Part shown: in pieces, positions 1 to 7,498 of the stretch
How the letters are laid out: each line of letters opens with the position of its first letter
Numbering within the stretch: position 1 is the first letter of the stretch
Assembly (NCBI GenBank): GCA_018334775.1
Contig: JAGXLJ010000003.1
Location: 1-17,659, forward strand
Length of the DNA: 17,659 bases
Direction of reading: 5' to 3'
Source of the DNA: Halodesulfurarchaeum sp.
Lineage (GTDB): Archaea; Halobacteriota; Halobacteria; Halobacteriales; Halobacteriaceae
The notes under the pieces: generated by a model
Told to the model about the DNA's origin: nothing
Database searches by the model: none
What the model saw: only the letters and a program-made list of their open reading frames with translations
Program-made: the position numbers and the translations under genes

Positions 1-27
1 GGGAGCACGCCAAATCTCTGGTAAGAA

Positions 28-1050
28 ATGCCAGATTCCAATTTGCGACTTTATGAAGAGGCTTTTCGCAACACAGAGAATCCAATGGTCATAACGGACA
101 CGGATTACATTATAGTAGACGTTAATCACGCCGTTGTTGAGTTTACCGGATATTCGCGAGATGAACTAATTGGCAATGTTCCATCGATGCTGTTTTCAGA
201 TCCCGAAACCTTCCAAGAAGTCCTTAATTTGCTCAATGCTAATCGGTCCTGGGAGGGATTCTTCGAGGCCGAAACAAAACAAGGCGATATGGTCTATGGT
301 CGTGGCTCTACAATCCCGCTGTTTGTGGATGGAGAGAAACGAGGGTATAGTGGGATATTTATTGACCTTACTGACCGGCGTCGATATGAACAGGCGCTCA
401 AGGTTATTCATCGCGTCCTTCGTCACGATCTTCGAAACGAAATGTCTCTCATTCGGGGCTATGCAGAAACTCTCGAATCCGAAATTTCGGATCCCGAAAT
501 TACGGCCTATACGAGCAACATACAGGAAATCGTCGACCGGCTCATTAGCCGGAGTAACAATGCACAGGACCTCGAACAGGTACTGTTTGAAGGGTTCGAA
601 CAACCACTTCAGGCGACTCAGCTCGATACCGTTCTCCGGAATGAAATTAACCGCGCTGAAGACGAATACGACGACGCAGAGTTTATCGTCGGATCACTAT
701 CAACCCAGAAAGTGGCGGTAAATGATCTGTTCGCGACTGCCATTAAAAATGTCTTAGAAAATGCGGTCATCCACAACCGCACCGACACAGTTATAAAAAT
801 TGACACCTCCGAACTAAGGGATCAAATCATCGTCAACATTGCAGACAATGGACCGGGAAGTCCCGATGAGCGAAAACAGCAAATTTTCGGTCGCGAGGAA
901 AAAGATCAGTTGCAACATGGGGAAGGATTTGGCTTATATTTCGTCGATCTCGTTATCGACATTTATGGGGGTAATGTTCAGGTAACCGACAATGAAATGG
1001 GAGGTGCGACGTTTGAAATCTCTCTACCCAAAACAAACGTGAATTGGTGA
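28..1050 (+). CDS. PAS-domain sensor histidine kinase
   Basis: This predicted sensor kinase of 340 residues would autophosphorylate on histidine and pass the phosphate to a response regulator. Residues about 8-118 form a PAS domain (ENPMVITD, GYSRDELIG). A haloarchaeal-type H-box follows (LRHDLRNEMS, phospho-acceptor His133), then a HATPase with N-box NVLENAVIHN (241-250), G1 box DNGPGSPDE and G2 box GEGFGLYFVD. No membrane segment is visible, so it should be cytosolic and sense through PAS. An in-frame TAA at 22-24 fixes ATG 28 as the first possible ATG, so the gene is complete although it lies at the window edge. It converges with the response regulator on the minus strand, with only 23 bp between them; partnership is possible but not shown. 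The ligand is unknown. Confidence 0.93.
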   Translation: MPDSNLRLYEEAFRNTENPMVITDTDYIIVDVNHAVVEFTGYSRDELIGNVPSMLFSDPETFQEVLNLLNANRSWEGFFEAETKQGDMVYGRGSTIPLFVDGEKRGYSGIFIDLTDRRRYEQALKVIHRVLRHDLRNEMSLIRGYAETLESEISDPEITAYTSNIQEIVDRLISRSNNAQDLEQVLFEGFEQPLQATQLDTVLRNEINRAEDEYDDAEFIVGSLSTQKVAVNDLFATAIKNVLENAVIHNRTDTVIKIDTSELRDQIIVNIADNGPGSPDERKQQIFGREEKDQLQHGEGFGLYFVDLVIDIYGGNVQVTDNEMGGATFEISLPKTNVNW

Positions 1051-1073
1051 CTTCCGAGGGTGTTGGTCTCAGT

Positions 1074-2489
1074 TTACTTCAATCCCCGGCTGGCGAGATG
1101 ATACGCCATTACCTGTTCTATCCCATCAATAAGTCCCTCCACATTAATTGAATCAATCTCGGGGGGATTCTCCCGGAGTCGATTTAACCGATCTTGCCAC
1201 TGATCGATTAATACTTCCTCGACGGATGCTTGGCGAATTGCACGACCGACTTGTTCACGGCGCTCGTCGTCCTCAGCAATCCCATCAAGATCCTCTGGAG
1301 AAATAATGTCATTTTCGAGCGCATAGACGATAACACCAGAACTGAAGTCTCGTTCGGTTAGTTCTCGCTCCCACGTTGTGATCCAGTTTCCGATCCGGGC
1401 CATCTTCTGAAGACGAAGAATCAGGGACCGCAACTTCCCCAACTCCGCGTTTTTAACGCCAGGTGAATAGGCAAGATCGATTTCAGCGTACGCGAGCATC
1501 ATCATATTGTGGGTTTCAATTGCTTCGGATTCCTGTAGATTAGCGATTTCGGGGCGCTCGCTCACTAACATCGAATATCGAATGGCGTGAATCACTTGTC
1601 GAAGGTCGAATTGTAAGAGCGATTCGATCTCATCGTAGCGAGGCGCATCTTCTAATCGCGACTGTAACGTGTCCCATACCGATTCAGCCATCTCCAAATA
1701 CGCTTCATTGACACCCGGTGCGTCATAATTGACGGGCTGATGGTCGAAAGGGAGCTTCGATACTTCTGTAAGCGTAGCAAAATCTTTGTGACGTTCACCG
1801 ATATCGTCGAGAAGCATGACGAACATACTTGCAAGTGTCTTGTCACCCCGCGCCTGTTTGGCAAACTCTTCGTGGACCGATGATAGTGCAAAAAATGAAA
1901 AGACTATATGCAGCCATTTCAGCAGAAATCGGTCGCGATGACCGAGGGTGGTTTCATACTCGTCTGCCAAATTGGCTATAGCCGGTGGAAGAGAATGTGC
2001 ACTTACTTCATCCATGTCTATTTTCGGCTTCCCCTCGTCGTCTTCCTGATGGATGTTAAGAGAGTTTGATAATTGAGCGTGTCCAAGCGTTTCCTGTTGT
2101 GCCCGGGCGGTGAAATATTCCTGTAAGGGCTCCTCGTATTCAGCACGAGTCAGGAGCCGGTCGATTGAATCCTGAAGCTCATCTTTCGAGATGGGTTTCG
2201 TAATGTAGGCATCGAATTCGAGATTGATGATATCGAAGTCGGGGTCCACAGCCGTTACCATTGCGACTTGACAGTCGAGGTTCTGGTCACGGATCCGATC
2301 CAATATGGCATCCCCAGAGAGGCCAGGCATCTTTCGGTCTAGTAAGACGATATCAATATTTTCACTTAGCAACTCTAGCGCTTCTCGGCCGGTGTATGCC
2401 TTATGAACGGTATACGAGTCGGATAACCATAAGGCATAAAGATCGGCCATTTCACGGTTGTCTTCAACGATGAGAATGTGTACGGTCAT
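1074..2489 (-). CDS. Response regulator (receiver + HalX) fused to a terpene-synthase-like helical domain
   Basis: This 471-residue protein starts at ATG 2489; the GTG at 2519 would add ten residues ahead of the conserved start MTVHILIVEDN, so I reject it. Residues 1-115 are a receiver domain with acidic pair ED near 9-10, phospho-acceptor Asp51 (VLLDRKMPG), a conserved Thr (MVTA) and Lys (YITKPIS). A HalX-like helix follows (about 118-145). The remaining ~310 residues are helical and not a usual output domain. They hold DDIGERHKD (Asp228, Asp229) and, 140 residues later, NWITTWERE (Asn368, Thr372, Glu376). That is the Nxxx(S/T)xxxE spacing of class I terpene cyclases, at a similar distance from the Asp-rich motif. 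The receiver call is certain. The cyclase-like fold is inferred from motifs, and enzymatic activity is unknown; it may be a signalling output domain. Confidence 0.85.
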   Translation of the reverse strand: MTVHILIVEDNREMADLYALWLSDSYTVHKAYTGREALELLSENIDIVLLDRKMPGLSGDAILDRIRDQNLDCQVAMVTAVDPDFDIINLEFDAYITKPISKDELQDSIDRLLTRAEYEEPLQEYFTARAQQETLGHAQLSNSLNIHQEDDEGKPKIDMDEVSAHSLPPAIANLADEYETTLGHRDRFLLKWLHIVFSFFALSSVHEEFAKQARGDKTLASMFVMLLDDIGERHKDFATLTEVSKLPFDHQPVNYDAPGVNEAYLEMAESVWDTLQSRLEDAPRYDEIESLLQFDLRQVIHAIRYSMLVSERPEIANLQESEAIETHNMMMLAYAEIDLAYSPGVKNAELGKLRSLILRLQKMARIGNWITTWERELTERDFSSGVIVYALENDIISPEDLDGIAEDDERREQVGRAIRQASVEEVLIDQWQDRLNRLRENPPEIDSINVEGLIDGIEQVMAYHLASRGLK

Positions 2490-2520
2490 CCAGCACTTAC
2501 CGGCCCTTTGTGCAACCACC

Positions 2521-2527
2521 TATTAAA
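2521..2527 (-). promoter_or_regulatory. Putative TATA box for the response regulator gene
   Basis: The minus strand reads TTTAATA here, centred about 35 nt before ATG 2489. This gives a predicted start site with a very short leader. It supports ATG 2489 over the upstream GTG at 2519, which would lie almost on the box. Confidence 0.4.
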
Positions 2528-2690
2528 GCCCTCGTAGATTCTTAATTGCCCGGTAAACATCCAAATAACATGTATGATGCTTAGGTATAACTTGATTTCA
2601 GAGGCCTGGACAAAAAACGTGTTCTTTCATCAGTAACGGATTGTTAATTACCATAAATCTATCAGAAACCAAGTGACCGGTATAGTGGAT

Positions 2691-3245
2691 CTATCCAGCA
2701 GTAAACTCAACGCCAGAAAACTCAAACCGTGCCCCGTTCGCGGACCCGTCGGTCACTCGAACGTCCCAGCCGTGGGCCTCAGCTACCTGTTTGACGATGC
2801 TCAACCCGAAGCCAGTTCCTTCCTCGGCAGTGGAGTATCCCGGGTCGAATACGGCGTCTCGTTCGTCCGCTGGTATGCCAGGGCCATTGTCTTCGACGTA
2901 GAAGCCGTCTGATAACGCTCCGACGGTGACAGTAATGTCCTCGCCGCTATGTTCGACCGCGTTTCGAAGCAGATTTTCGAGGAGTTGACTGAGTCGGTCA
3001 TCGTCAGCACGGACTGATGGCAGCTGGGTTCCGCCGTTTGCAAACTGCAGTTCGGCCCCGTCTAGGCCGTCTGCGACGACCTCCCAGGCCTTCTCGACTA
3101 CGTTCTGAAGTGCGACTGGCTCCGTCGGACCGATGTCGCGTCCCTCTCGTGCCAACCAGAGAACGTCCTGAGGCTGGTTGACGAGGATTGAATTGAACGG
3201 TTTTGAATCGTCGTTTTCATCCCTATGGATTGGGTCCCCCGTTGA
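2691..3245 (-). pseudogene. Truncated histidine kinase remnant (HATPase domain only)
   Basis: The reading frame encodes the C-terminal part of a haloarchaeal histidine kinase. The ATP-binding domain looks sound: N-box LLENLLRNAVEHS, G1 box DNGPGIPADE, and G2 box GTGFGLSIVKQVAEAHGW. Upstream, the peptide QDVLWLAREGRDIGPTEPV matches the link between the second dimerisation helix and the ATPase domain in this family. The frame meets a stop at 3246-3248, before any H-box, and has no ATG; a TTG at 3155 is the only usable start codon just upstream of the domain. A kinase without the phosphorylation histidine and sensor domain is most simply a 5'-deleted gene. A stand-alone ATPase protein begun at TTG is possible but less likely. 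Confidence 0.7.
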
Positions 3246-3320
3246 TCAAAGCCATTCGCATATGGCTGAATGTGGTTTCTTGCAGTAAATATAATCTCAA
3301 GAACGGCTGAAGGAGCGCAA

Positions 3321-3995
3321 TTACGAATTGCCTTGCGTTTCGAGCCACACTTCGATCGCTTCCTCGATGATCAAATCGAGATCTTTTGCTTCTTTGGCGG
3401 CGGCAAGTCGGAGTTCGTGATATTTGTCGGTCGAAATGGAGATATGCTTTTCTCCCGGCAAGGCGTCGAACCGTTCCAGGACCTCCTGAATTGGCTCACC
3501 TTCATTTACCGTACTCGCGATTGACCGAACTTCACGGACGGAAAGATCCTGGTCGATAATGGCCCACGCGAGCAGGAACCGAGCGTCGCCTTCAACTCTC
3601 GCTACATGCTGGGCCGCCGAGGGAACGATTTCTCGAAGAGCGATATACCGCCGGATCTCGAGTGGCAAATCGTGAACCCGAGTCCATTTTCGAAGAAAAT
3701 TCACGCTCACCTCGTCTCCTGCCCGTTCTGCGGCATTTCGATAGGATTGTTCTCCACGTACCAGTGTTGCACACGCGGCCGCGCCACAAAGGATTTCGAA
3801 CGCAGATGATTTCTCCAAATCCGTGCCAAACTTCCGGACCTCTTGTTCGGCGTCTGTGAGACTTTCGGGGTCGTTCGGATCGAACTCGACCGCCGTTTCA
3901 GCGCGCTCCCCCGTTATTTCTGGGTCACCCCGGACAACAGGGACTCCCGTCGGTTCGCCACGTTCGGAGTCTGTCTGGAGCGAATCGTTTTCCAT
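3321..3995 (-). CDS. Haloarchaeal HTH protein, DUF7119-like
   Basis: A 224-residue acidic protein that resembles, from memory, the haloarchaeal DUF7119 family. It opens with a disordered N-terminus and the segment GVPVVRGDPEITGERA. A helix-turn-helix-like block follows (SYRNAAERAGDEVSVNFLRK, then WTRVHDLP). Next is a ParB/KorB-like helical stretch (VPSAAQHVARVEGDARFLLA, SVREVRSIASTVNEG). A C-terminal ribbon-helix-like segment (HISISTDKYHELRLAAAKEA) ends the protein. This points to a DNA-binding protein, with target unknown. ATG 3995 is the natural start, giving the expected family N-terminus. Its neighbours are a kinase remnant and a mini-protein, which give no hint of function. Confidence 0.8.
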   Translation of the reverse strand: MENDSLQTDSERGEPTGVPVVRGDPEITGERAETAVEFDPNDPESLTDAEQEVRKFGTDLEKSSAFEILCGAAACATLVRGEQSYRNAAERAGDEVSVNFLRKWTRVHDLPLEIRRYIALREIVPSAAQHVARVEGDARFLLAWAIIDQDLSVREVRSIASTVNEGEPIQEVLERFDALPGEKHISISTDKYHELRLAAAKEAKDLDLIIEEAIEVWLETQGNS

Positions 3996-4150
3996 GAGTC
4001 CTTGAACAGCGTTTGCCTATCCTCGCGTCGAATGTCAGTCAACTGTCTGTGACGGCTACTCTCAATTTAGCGGTTGCTCGTATATCAATTTGGGTTCCCT
4101 AACTTTTCGAGCGGAGTCTAATCATCGGTTTCACCGTCAGACGACTCCTG

Positions 4151-4288
4151 CTATTTCGGTTCGTCCTCCTGAGATTCCCGATTTTCGGACAGCCGTTCCC
4201 AAAGCTCGACACACCCACATCCGTCCGGAATATCGACGAGATGTCCCGGATCCTTCGAATTAGAACTCGATTCAGATGTTTCAACCAT
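4151..4288 (-). CDS. 45-residue CGC-motif mini-protein
   Basis: A short acidic protein with the core HLVDIPDGCGCVELWERLSE, preceded by a serine-rich tail and followed by an acidic end. The closely spaced Cys24 and Cys26 and the WERLSE helix recall a family of very small haloarchaeal proteins that I remember as having a D-G-x-G-C-x-E-x-W-E core; this is from memory and untested. The start ATG 4288 is chosen because it is preceded by a purine-rich AGAGAGGA stretch and keeps the protein compact. Upstream ATGs at 4306 and 4369 would only add low-complexity residues. Function is unknown; two cysteines suggest metal binding or redox, perhaps as a dimer. Confidence 0.5.
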   Translation of the reverse strand: MVETSESSSNSKDPGHLVDIPDGCGCVELWERLSENRESQEDEPK

Positions 4289-4369
4289 GGTCCTCTCTTT
4301 CACCATTGGATTGCGGGTGGGAAGCGTTTCTTTTGACTCCGTGACCCGCTTTGGATCGAACGACTGCAA

Positions 4370-4803
4370 TCGGCGAAGACCAACGGGGATATCGATGGAC
4401 CATAGGTTCGTTCACGTTCTACCGTGAATCAAGCCTTCTGCCGTCGGTAACCCGTGCCGGTCTCGATGAAAACCGTCATTATTTGCTTGTATCGCTGAAA
4501 GCCTGAACTGTAGTCAGTACCTGATAACGCCCGTTTGAGGGCCCCCTCATTCGCTATGCCGTACATTGGTCGAATATTGTGTCTCCATGTTTGGAGTACG
4601 TGTTGCCGCTAAAGAATAGTCAGGATATTGATAACGGTAGCATTCACTGGTTTCGCGTAGGCGAAAAGAACTGTTTGGTTGTACAAGAACAGGGGCAGGC
4701 GGCGAGATTACGTCGTTGCTTTCCCTCTTTCCTTTGTCAGAGCCGACGGTTCAAATCACGGCTACTAAAAGGTGTATTATATTACGGTGATAGTATCCTT
4801 TGT
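4370..4803. other. 434-bp region without a convincing gene
   Basis: The stretch between the mini-protein and the sulfurtransferase has no conserved coding potential that I can see. The sulfurtransferase frame stays open back to a GTG at 4579, but those 75 residues are basic, Cys-rich and unlike haloarchaeal protein. The only functional sign is the TATA element at 4775-4784. Confidence 0.5.
4775..4784 (+). promoter_or_regulatory. TATA box for leaderless sulfurtransferase transcript
   Basis: The sequence TATTATATTA is centred about 25 nt before ATG 4804, the usual spacing between an archaeal TATA box and the start site. The transcript would begin at or next to the ATG, so this supports the internal start. 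Confidence 0.6.
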
Positions 4804-5691
4804 ATGCCAGACAGCAATACAAACGCTCTCGTCAGTGCGAATTGGATCGAGTCGCATTTGGACGAATTTCGGGAGCCAGACGCAGAGTATCGGCTACTCG
4901 AAGTAAACAATCCCTCGGTGACCCCCGAGTCAGATTACACGCCTTACGAGACGGGTCACATCCCTGGAGCGACGTTCTTCGACTGGGAGACGGACCTCAG
5001 TGATACGGTGTCACGGGATATCCTCGACCGCGAGTCCTTTGAACGTCTCAATTGGGCTGCCGGCATTGACGATGATACGACCCTGGTGATTTACGGCGGC
5101 GGCCGGGTGCCGAATTGGTTCGCGCTGTTCGCCTTCTGGGAGTACAAGTACTTCGGTCACGACGACGTCCGGATCCTGGATGGCGGGAAGCCCTATTGGG
5201 TCGCAAATGACTATCCGCTGACGGAAGACCTCCCGGACTTCCCAGAACGAGAGTATAGCGCTGGCGGTCCGTACGAAAGCATTCGAGCGTATCGAGACGA
5301 TGTCGAGCAGGCCATTGAATCGGACGTTCCTCTGGTCGATGTCAGGTCCCCGGACGAGTTTACCGGGAAGGTAATTGCCCCTGAAGAATTACAGGAGACG
5401 GCCCAGCGGGGCGGCCATATTCCGGGAGCGAAAAACGTTCCGACAACATCAGTCCTGAACGAGGATGGCACATTCAAAGATCCGGACGAACTTGCAGCCC
5501 TCTACGAGGACGTCGGTATTACGTCGGATCAATCCGTCATTACCTATTGTCGCGTGGGGGAGCGGTCATCGATCGAGTGGTTCGTCCTCGACGAACTCCT
5601 CGGCTTTGAGGACGTCCAAAATTACGATGGTTCGTGGACGGAGTGGGGGAACACCATCAGGGTGCCAATAGAAACAGGTCAGTCCGAGTGA
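4804..5691 (+). CDS. tssA: Thiosulfate sulfurtransferase (two-domain rhodanese)
   Basis: A 295-residue rhodanese that transfers sulfane sulfur from donors such as thiosulfate through a cysteine persulfide. The N-terminal domain (about 5-135) keeps the fold motif GHIPGATFFDWETDL but has GGGRVPNW where a catalytic loop would be, so it is inactive, as is usual in tandem rhodaneses. The C-terminal domain (about 155-290) has VDVRSPDEF, GHIPGAKNVPTTSV and the active loop YCRVGERSS with Cys249. Length fits the family. The start at ATG 4804 is backed by the TATA box and the typical N-terminus; the GTG at 4579 is rejected. Its stop overlaps by 13 bp the end of the convergent AIM24 fragment. The symbol is by resemblance to haloarchaeal thiosulfate sulfurtransferases. 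Confidence 0.92.
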   Translation: MPDSNTNALVSANWIESHLDEFREPDAEYRLLEVNNPSVTPESDYTPYETGHIPGATFFDWETDLSDTVSRDILDRESFERLNWAAGIDDDTTLVIYGGGRVPNWFALFAFWEYKYFGHDDVRILDGGKPYWVANDYPLTEDLPDFPEREYSAGGPYESIRAYRDDVEQAIESDVPLVDVRSPDEFTGKVIAPEELQETAQRGGHIPGAKNVPTTSVLNEDGTFKDPDELAALYEDVGITSDQSVITYCRVGERSSIEWFVLDELLGFEDVQNYDGSWTEWGNTIRVPIETGQSE

Positions 5692-5981
5692 GGTAGCTGA
5701 ACTTTCTTCTCACTATCGGCGAGGTAGACGTTCCCTTCACCTTCGATAGACATCACCGGAGAGCCTTCGCCAGTCGCGGCTTGCTTGAGGAAGCCACCGA
5801 TCCCGCATTCGGCCGAACTTTTGCCAGTCGAAGAAAGGTCACCGGTGTATGCGACCATCGAGCCGGCTTTCGCGAGGACTGAACCGTCAACAGCGATGTC
5901 AATCGTGTAACTGTTCTCCAACCGGAATGGCGTATCGATCTCTGTTGTTACATGTTTGGAGGCAAATTGGTCGATATCCAT
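5679..5981 (-). pseudogene. AIM24-family protein, C-terminal half missing
   Basis: The first ~95 residues match the AIM24 (DUF124) family closely in form: VDGSVLAKAGSMVAYTGDLS, then GGFLKQAATGEGSPVMSIEG and GNVYLADSEKKVQL. Family members are usually over 200 residues. Here the frame ends three residues after KKVQL, exactly where it runs into the 3' end of the sulfurtransferase gene on the other strand. The second half of the beta-sandwich is therefore absent. The likeliest cause is a deletion or rearrangement with its breakpoint near 5690. A functional half-protein is possible but I doubt it. The start ATG 5979-5981 gives the usual family N-terminus. The family's role is uncertain. Confidence 0.75.
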
Positions 5982-5988
5982 GAGTTAG

Positions 5989-6009
5989 GAAGCCAGTTTG
6001 GGCGGCTTC
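5989..6009. repeat. 6-bp inverted repeat upstream of the AIM24 fragment
   Basis: GAAGCC at 5989-5994 and GGCTTC at 6004-6009 form a perfect 6-bp stem with a 9-nt spacer, just upstream of the AIM24 start on the minus strand. It could be an operator or a leftover of a lost gene. No TATA box is obvious beside it. Confidence 0.35.
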
Positions 6010-6177
6010 AACACTACTTCAGGACGGGATGGTGTAAACTCCAGTCCTGTGTTTCTGAGTCTGAAACGATAAAAACCATCCCCAAACTCGATCAGGACCA
6101 GTTTATCCCTCGAAAAACGAATTCAACCACCTCATCCCGCCCTGTAAGGATTCGACCGTCGGATGGATTGGGTCTCT

Positions 6178-6300
6178 CTAGTACGCAGCCATTCTACATG
6201 CAAACCCCTTCTTGTGATCGAAGCCAGCGACACGGACCAACTCCGCCTCACCGTCGAAGTCTTTCAGCACGGTCGAGACATCACAATCGGGTAAACCCAC
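6178..6300 (-). pseudogene. Possible FeoA-like fragment
   Basis: From a GTG at 6300 the minus strand encodes 40 residues. The stretch FDGEAELVRVAGFDHKKGFA followed by CRMAAY resembles the first half of a small FeoA/SH3-like protein, where a V-x-x-V-x-G core precedes an RxAxxGL turn. The frame stops directly after MAAY, so the second half of such a domain is missing. The sequence beyond the stop in all frames did not restore it by eye. The DUF4013 stop lies 56 bp upstream. The family call is from pattern memory and weak; the alternative is a chance frame. Confidence 0.3.
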
Positions 6301-6355
6301 TGAGGGTCCCACACGCAAACAACACCGACAGGCGGCTGCGGATGGTGGAAAAGCC

Positions 6356-7009
6356 CTAACCAACCTGAACGTTCTTGAAGGCCGAGCCGAACATGCGGAA
6401 TATCGCCACTTCGCCATAGAACTGTAGAAACGGGAAGAAGAGAAGGCCAATTATCGTAATCGCGAGGATGATCGATGCAATCCATAACACAATCGCAATG
6501 ACGATCGGAAACAAGATGGCCACGAGGTAATCTGTTGATAGGACGACGGTCTTGATTGTCGAGACGTCAAAACCAGCCTTCAGTTCTTCTTTATGCGCGT
6601 AATTGGCGATTGCAGCAGGGATAATGTAATAAACGAAAAGCAAGACTGGGATTAATAGAATCGTGGCGACGATTCCAAGCCCGGCAAGGATCCCGCCTGC
6701 TTCACCACCAACAGCTCCACCGGCGCCAAGGAAAATCGTCACGACAATGAAGTATAACCCCACGGGTACGATCGAATAGGCGATCCCGATAACAGTCACA
6801 CCGATACCGTGGACAAACATTGTACCCCAGTTCTCGAAGTCCGGTGGGGAGTCTTCGCCTTCGATTGTCGCTTGTAGAACGTCATACAAATACCCGGAGA
6901 GGAAAATTGCCGGGAATATGAGGAATGAAAAGAACGCCAGGACACCACCAATGATTATACGCCCGACCCAATCACCTCTAAACGGATAACTTAGTCCGTC
7001 TTCTAACAT
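6356..7009 (-). CDS. DUF4013-family membrane protein
   Basis: A 217-residue integral membrane protein with the DUF4013 pattern: an N-terminal MLEDGLSYPFRGDW signature, then hydrophobic stretches at about 17-45, 65-95, 107-137 and 161-198, some long enough for two helices. A soluble loop with GEDSPPDFENW lies between the first two. The frame is open back to 7306, but that extension runs through an IS right end and lacks family sequence, so ATG 7009 is chosen. It matches the family N-terminus and sits 29 nt after a TATA-like box. Function of the family is unknown; no substrate can be inferred from neighbours. Confidence 0.85.
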   Translation of the reverse strand: MLEDGLSYPFRGDWVGRIIIGGVLAFFSFLIFPAIFLSGYLYDVLQATIEGEDSPPDFENWGTMFVHGIGVTVIGIAYSIVPVGLYFIVVTIFLGAGGAVGGEAGGILAGLGIVATILLIPVLLFVYYIIPAAIANYAHKEELKAGFDVSTIKTVVLSTDYLVAILFPIVIAIVLWIASIILAITIIGLLFFPFLQFYGEVAIFRMFGSAFKNVQVG

Positions 7010-7032
7010 TACACTTGTCTCATCAAATGAAC

Positions 7033-7042
7033 CCAATATAGG
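7033..7042 (-). promoter_or_regulatory. TATA box for leaderless DUF4013 transcript
   Basis: CCTATATTGG on the minus strand is centred about 29 nt before ATG 7009. This predicts a leaderless or nearly leaderless mRNA and places the promoter in the ~60 bp between the gene and the IS right end. Confidence 0.5.
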
Positions 7043-7070
7043 TCTAATGGTATTTTGACAACTCAAACGT

Positions 7071-7229
7071 ATTGACGTCCTAACCGCCCCGAAGGGCGAG
7101 GATTCTTCCATTGCCAATCCAAGCAGTTGATTGCCCCGACTGTGAACTTGTGGGTTCGCTGAGACAGGTTTGGTCGAGTACACACAAAGGTTCCCCAAAT
7201 TCGCCGGGAATCCAGTCCTTTCCGTTTCA
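7071..7229 (-). mobile_element. IS200/IS605 (IS1341-type) right-end remnant with hairpin
   Basis: On the minus strand the sequence GGAAGAATCCTCGCCCTTCG, GGGCGG, then a GACGTCAAT end looks like the right end of haloarchaeal IS200/IS605 elements as I remember it, including the subterminal hairpin (CGCCC 7085-7089 with GGGCG 7094-7098, 4-nt loop). Upstream on that strand a frame ends at TGA 7227-7229 after PAALSAERDRNTPLDGAYWH, which could be the tail of a TnpB, but it has no zinc-finger or RuvC motif. There is no complete transposase and no left end visible. I read it as a stranded right end. The same segment in intact elements forms the 3' part of the guide RNA (omega RNA). Confidence 0.55.
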
Positions 7230-7498
7230 ATGCCAGTACGCCCCATCGAGGGGTGTGTTCCTGTCGCGTTCAGCAGACAGAGCAGCAGGCTGAGCCATTG
7301 GCCCAACTTTAGACTGCAATTGATTCATTCCCCCAGCAATATCAGGTTGTTGGAGGTAGTTGCGGATACTCGAAGAAATTTGTGGTAAACTACTGACGGT
7401 TACGGAATTGAATCACTCACTCGGCAACAATCAGGAGGGGATTCGAAATCGTCGTGCGGTTTCGTGAATCGAATCTATAATGAAACTCGGGACTGGAG
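7230..7498. other. Non-coding stretch between IS remnant and halorhodopsin gene
   Basis: A minus-strand frame is open from 7412 to the TGA at 7227, but it has no ATG-led protein that I recognise. The rest is AT-rich with no stem-loop or promoter that I can support. It probably holds remains of the inserted element and the 3' flank of the halorhodopsin gene. Confidence 0.4.

Noticed and set aside
4579..4803. GTG start giving the sulfurtransferase 75 extra N-terminal residues
   Set aside because: The added residues are basic and unlike the family, and a TATA box sits 25 nt before ATG 4804.
5952..6359. 135-residue plus-strand open frame
   Set aside because: Ser/Arg/His-rich shadow sequence without haloarchaeal protein character.
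7010..7306. N-terminal extension of the DUF4013 frame
   Set aside because: It runs through the IS right end; the family N-terminus and a TATA box point to ATG 7009.
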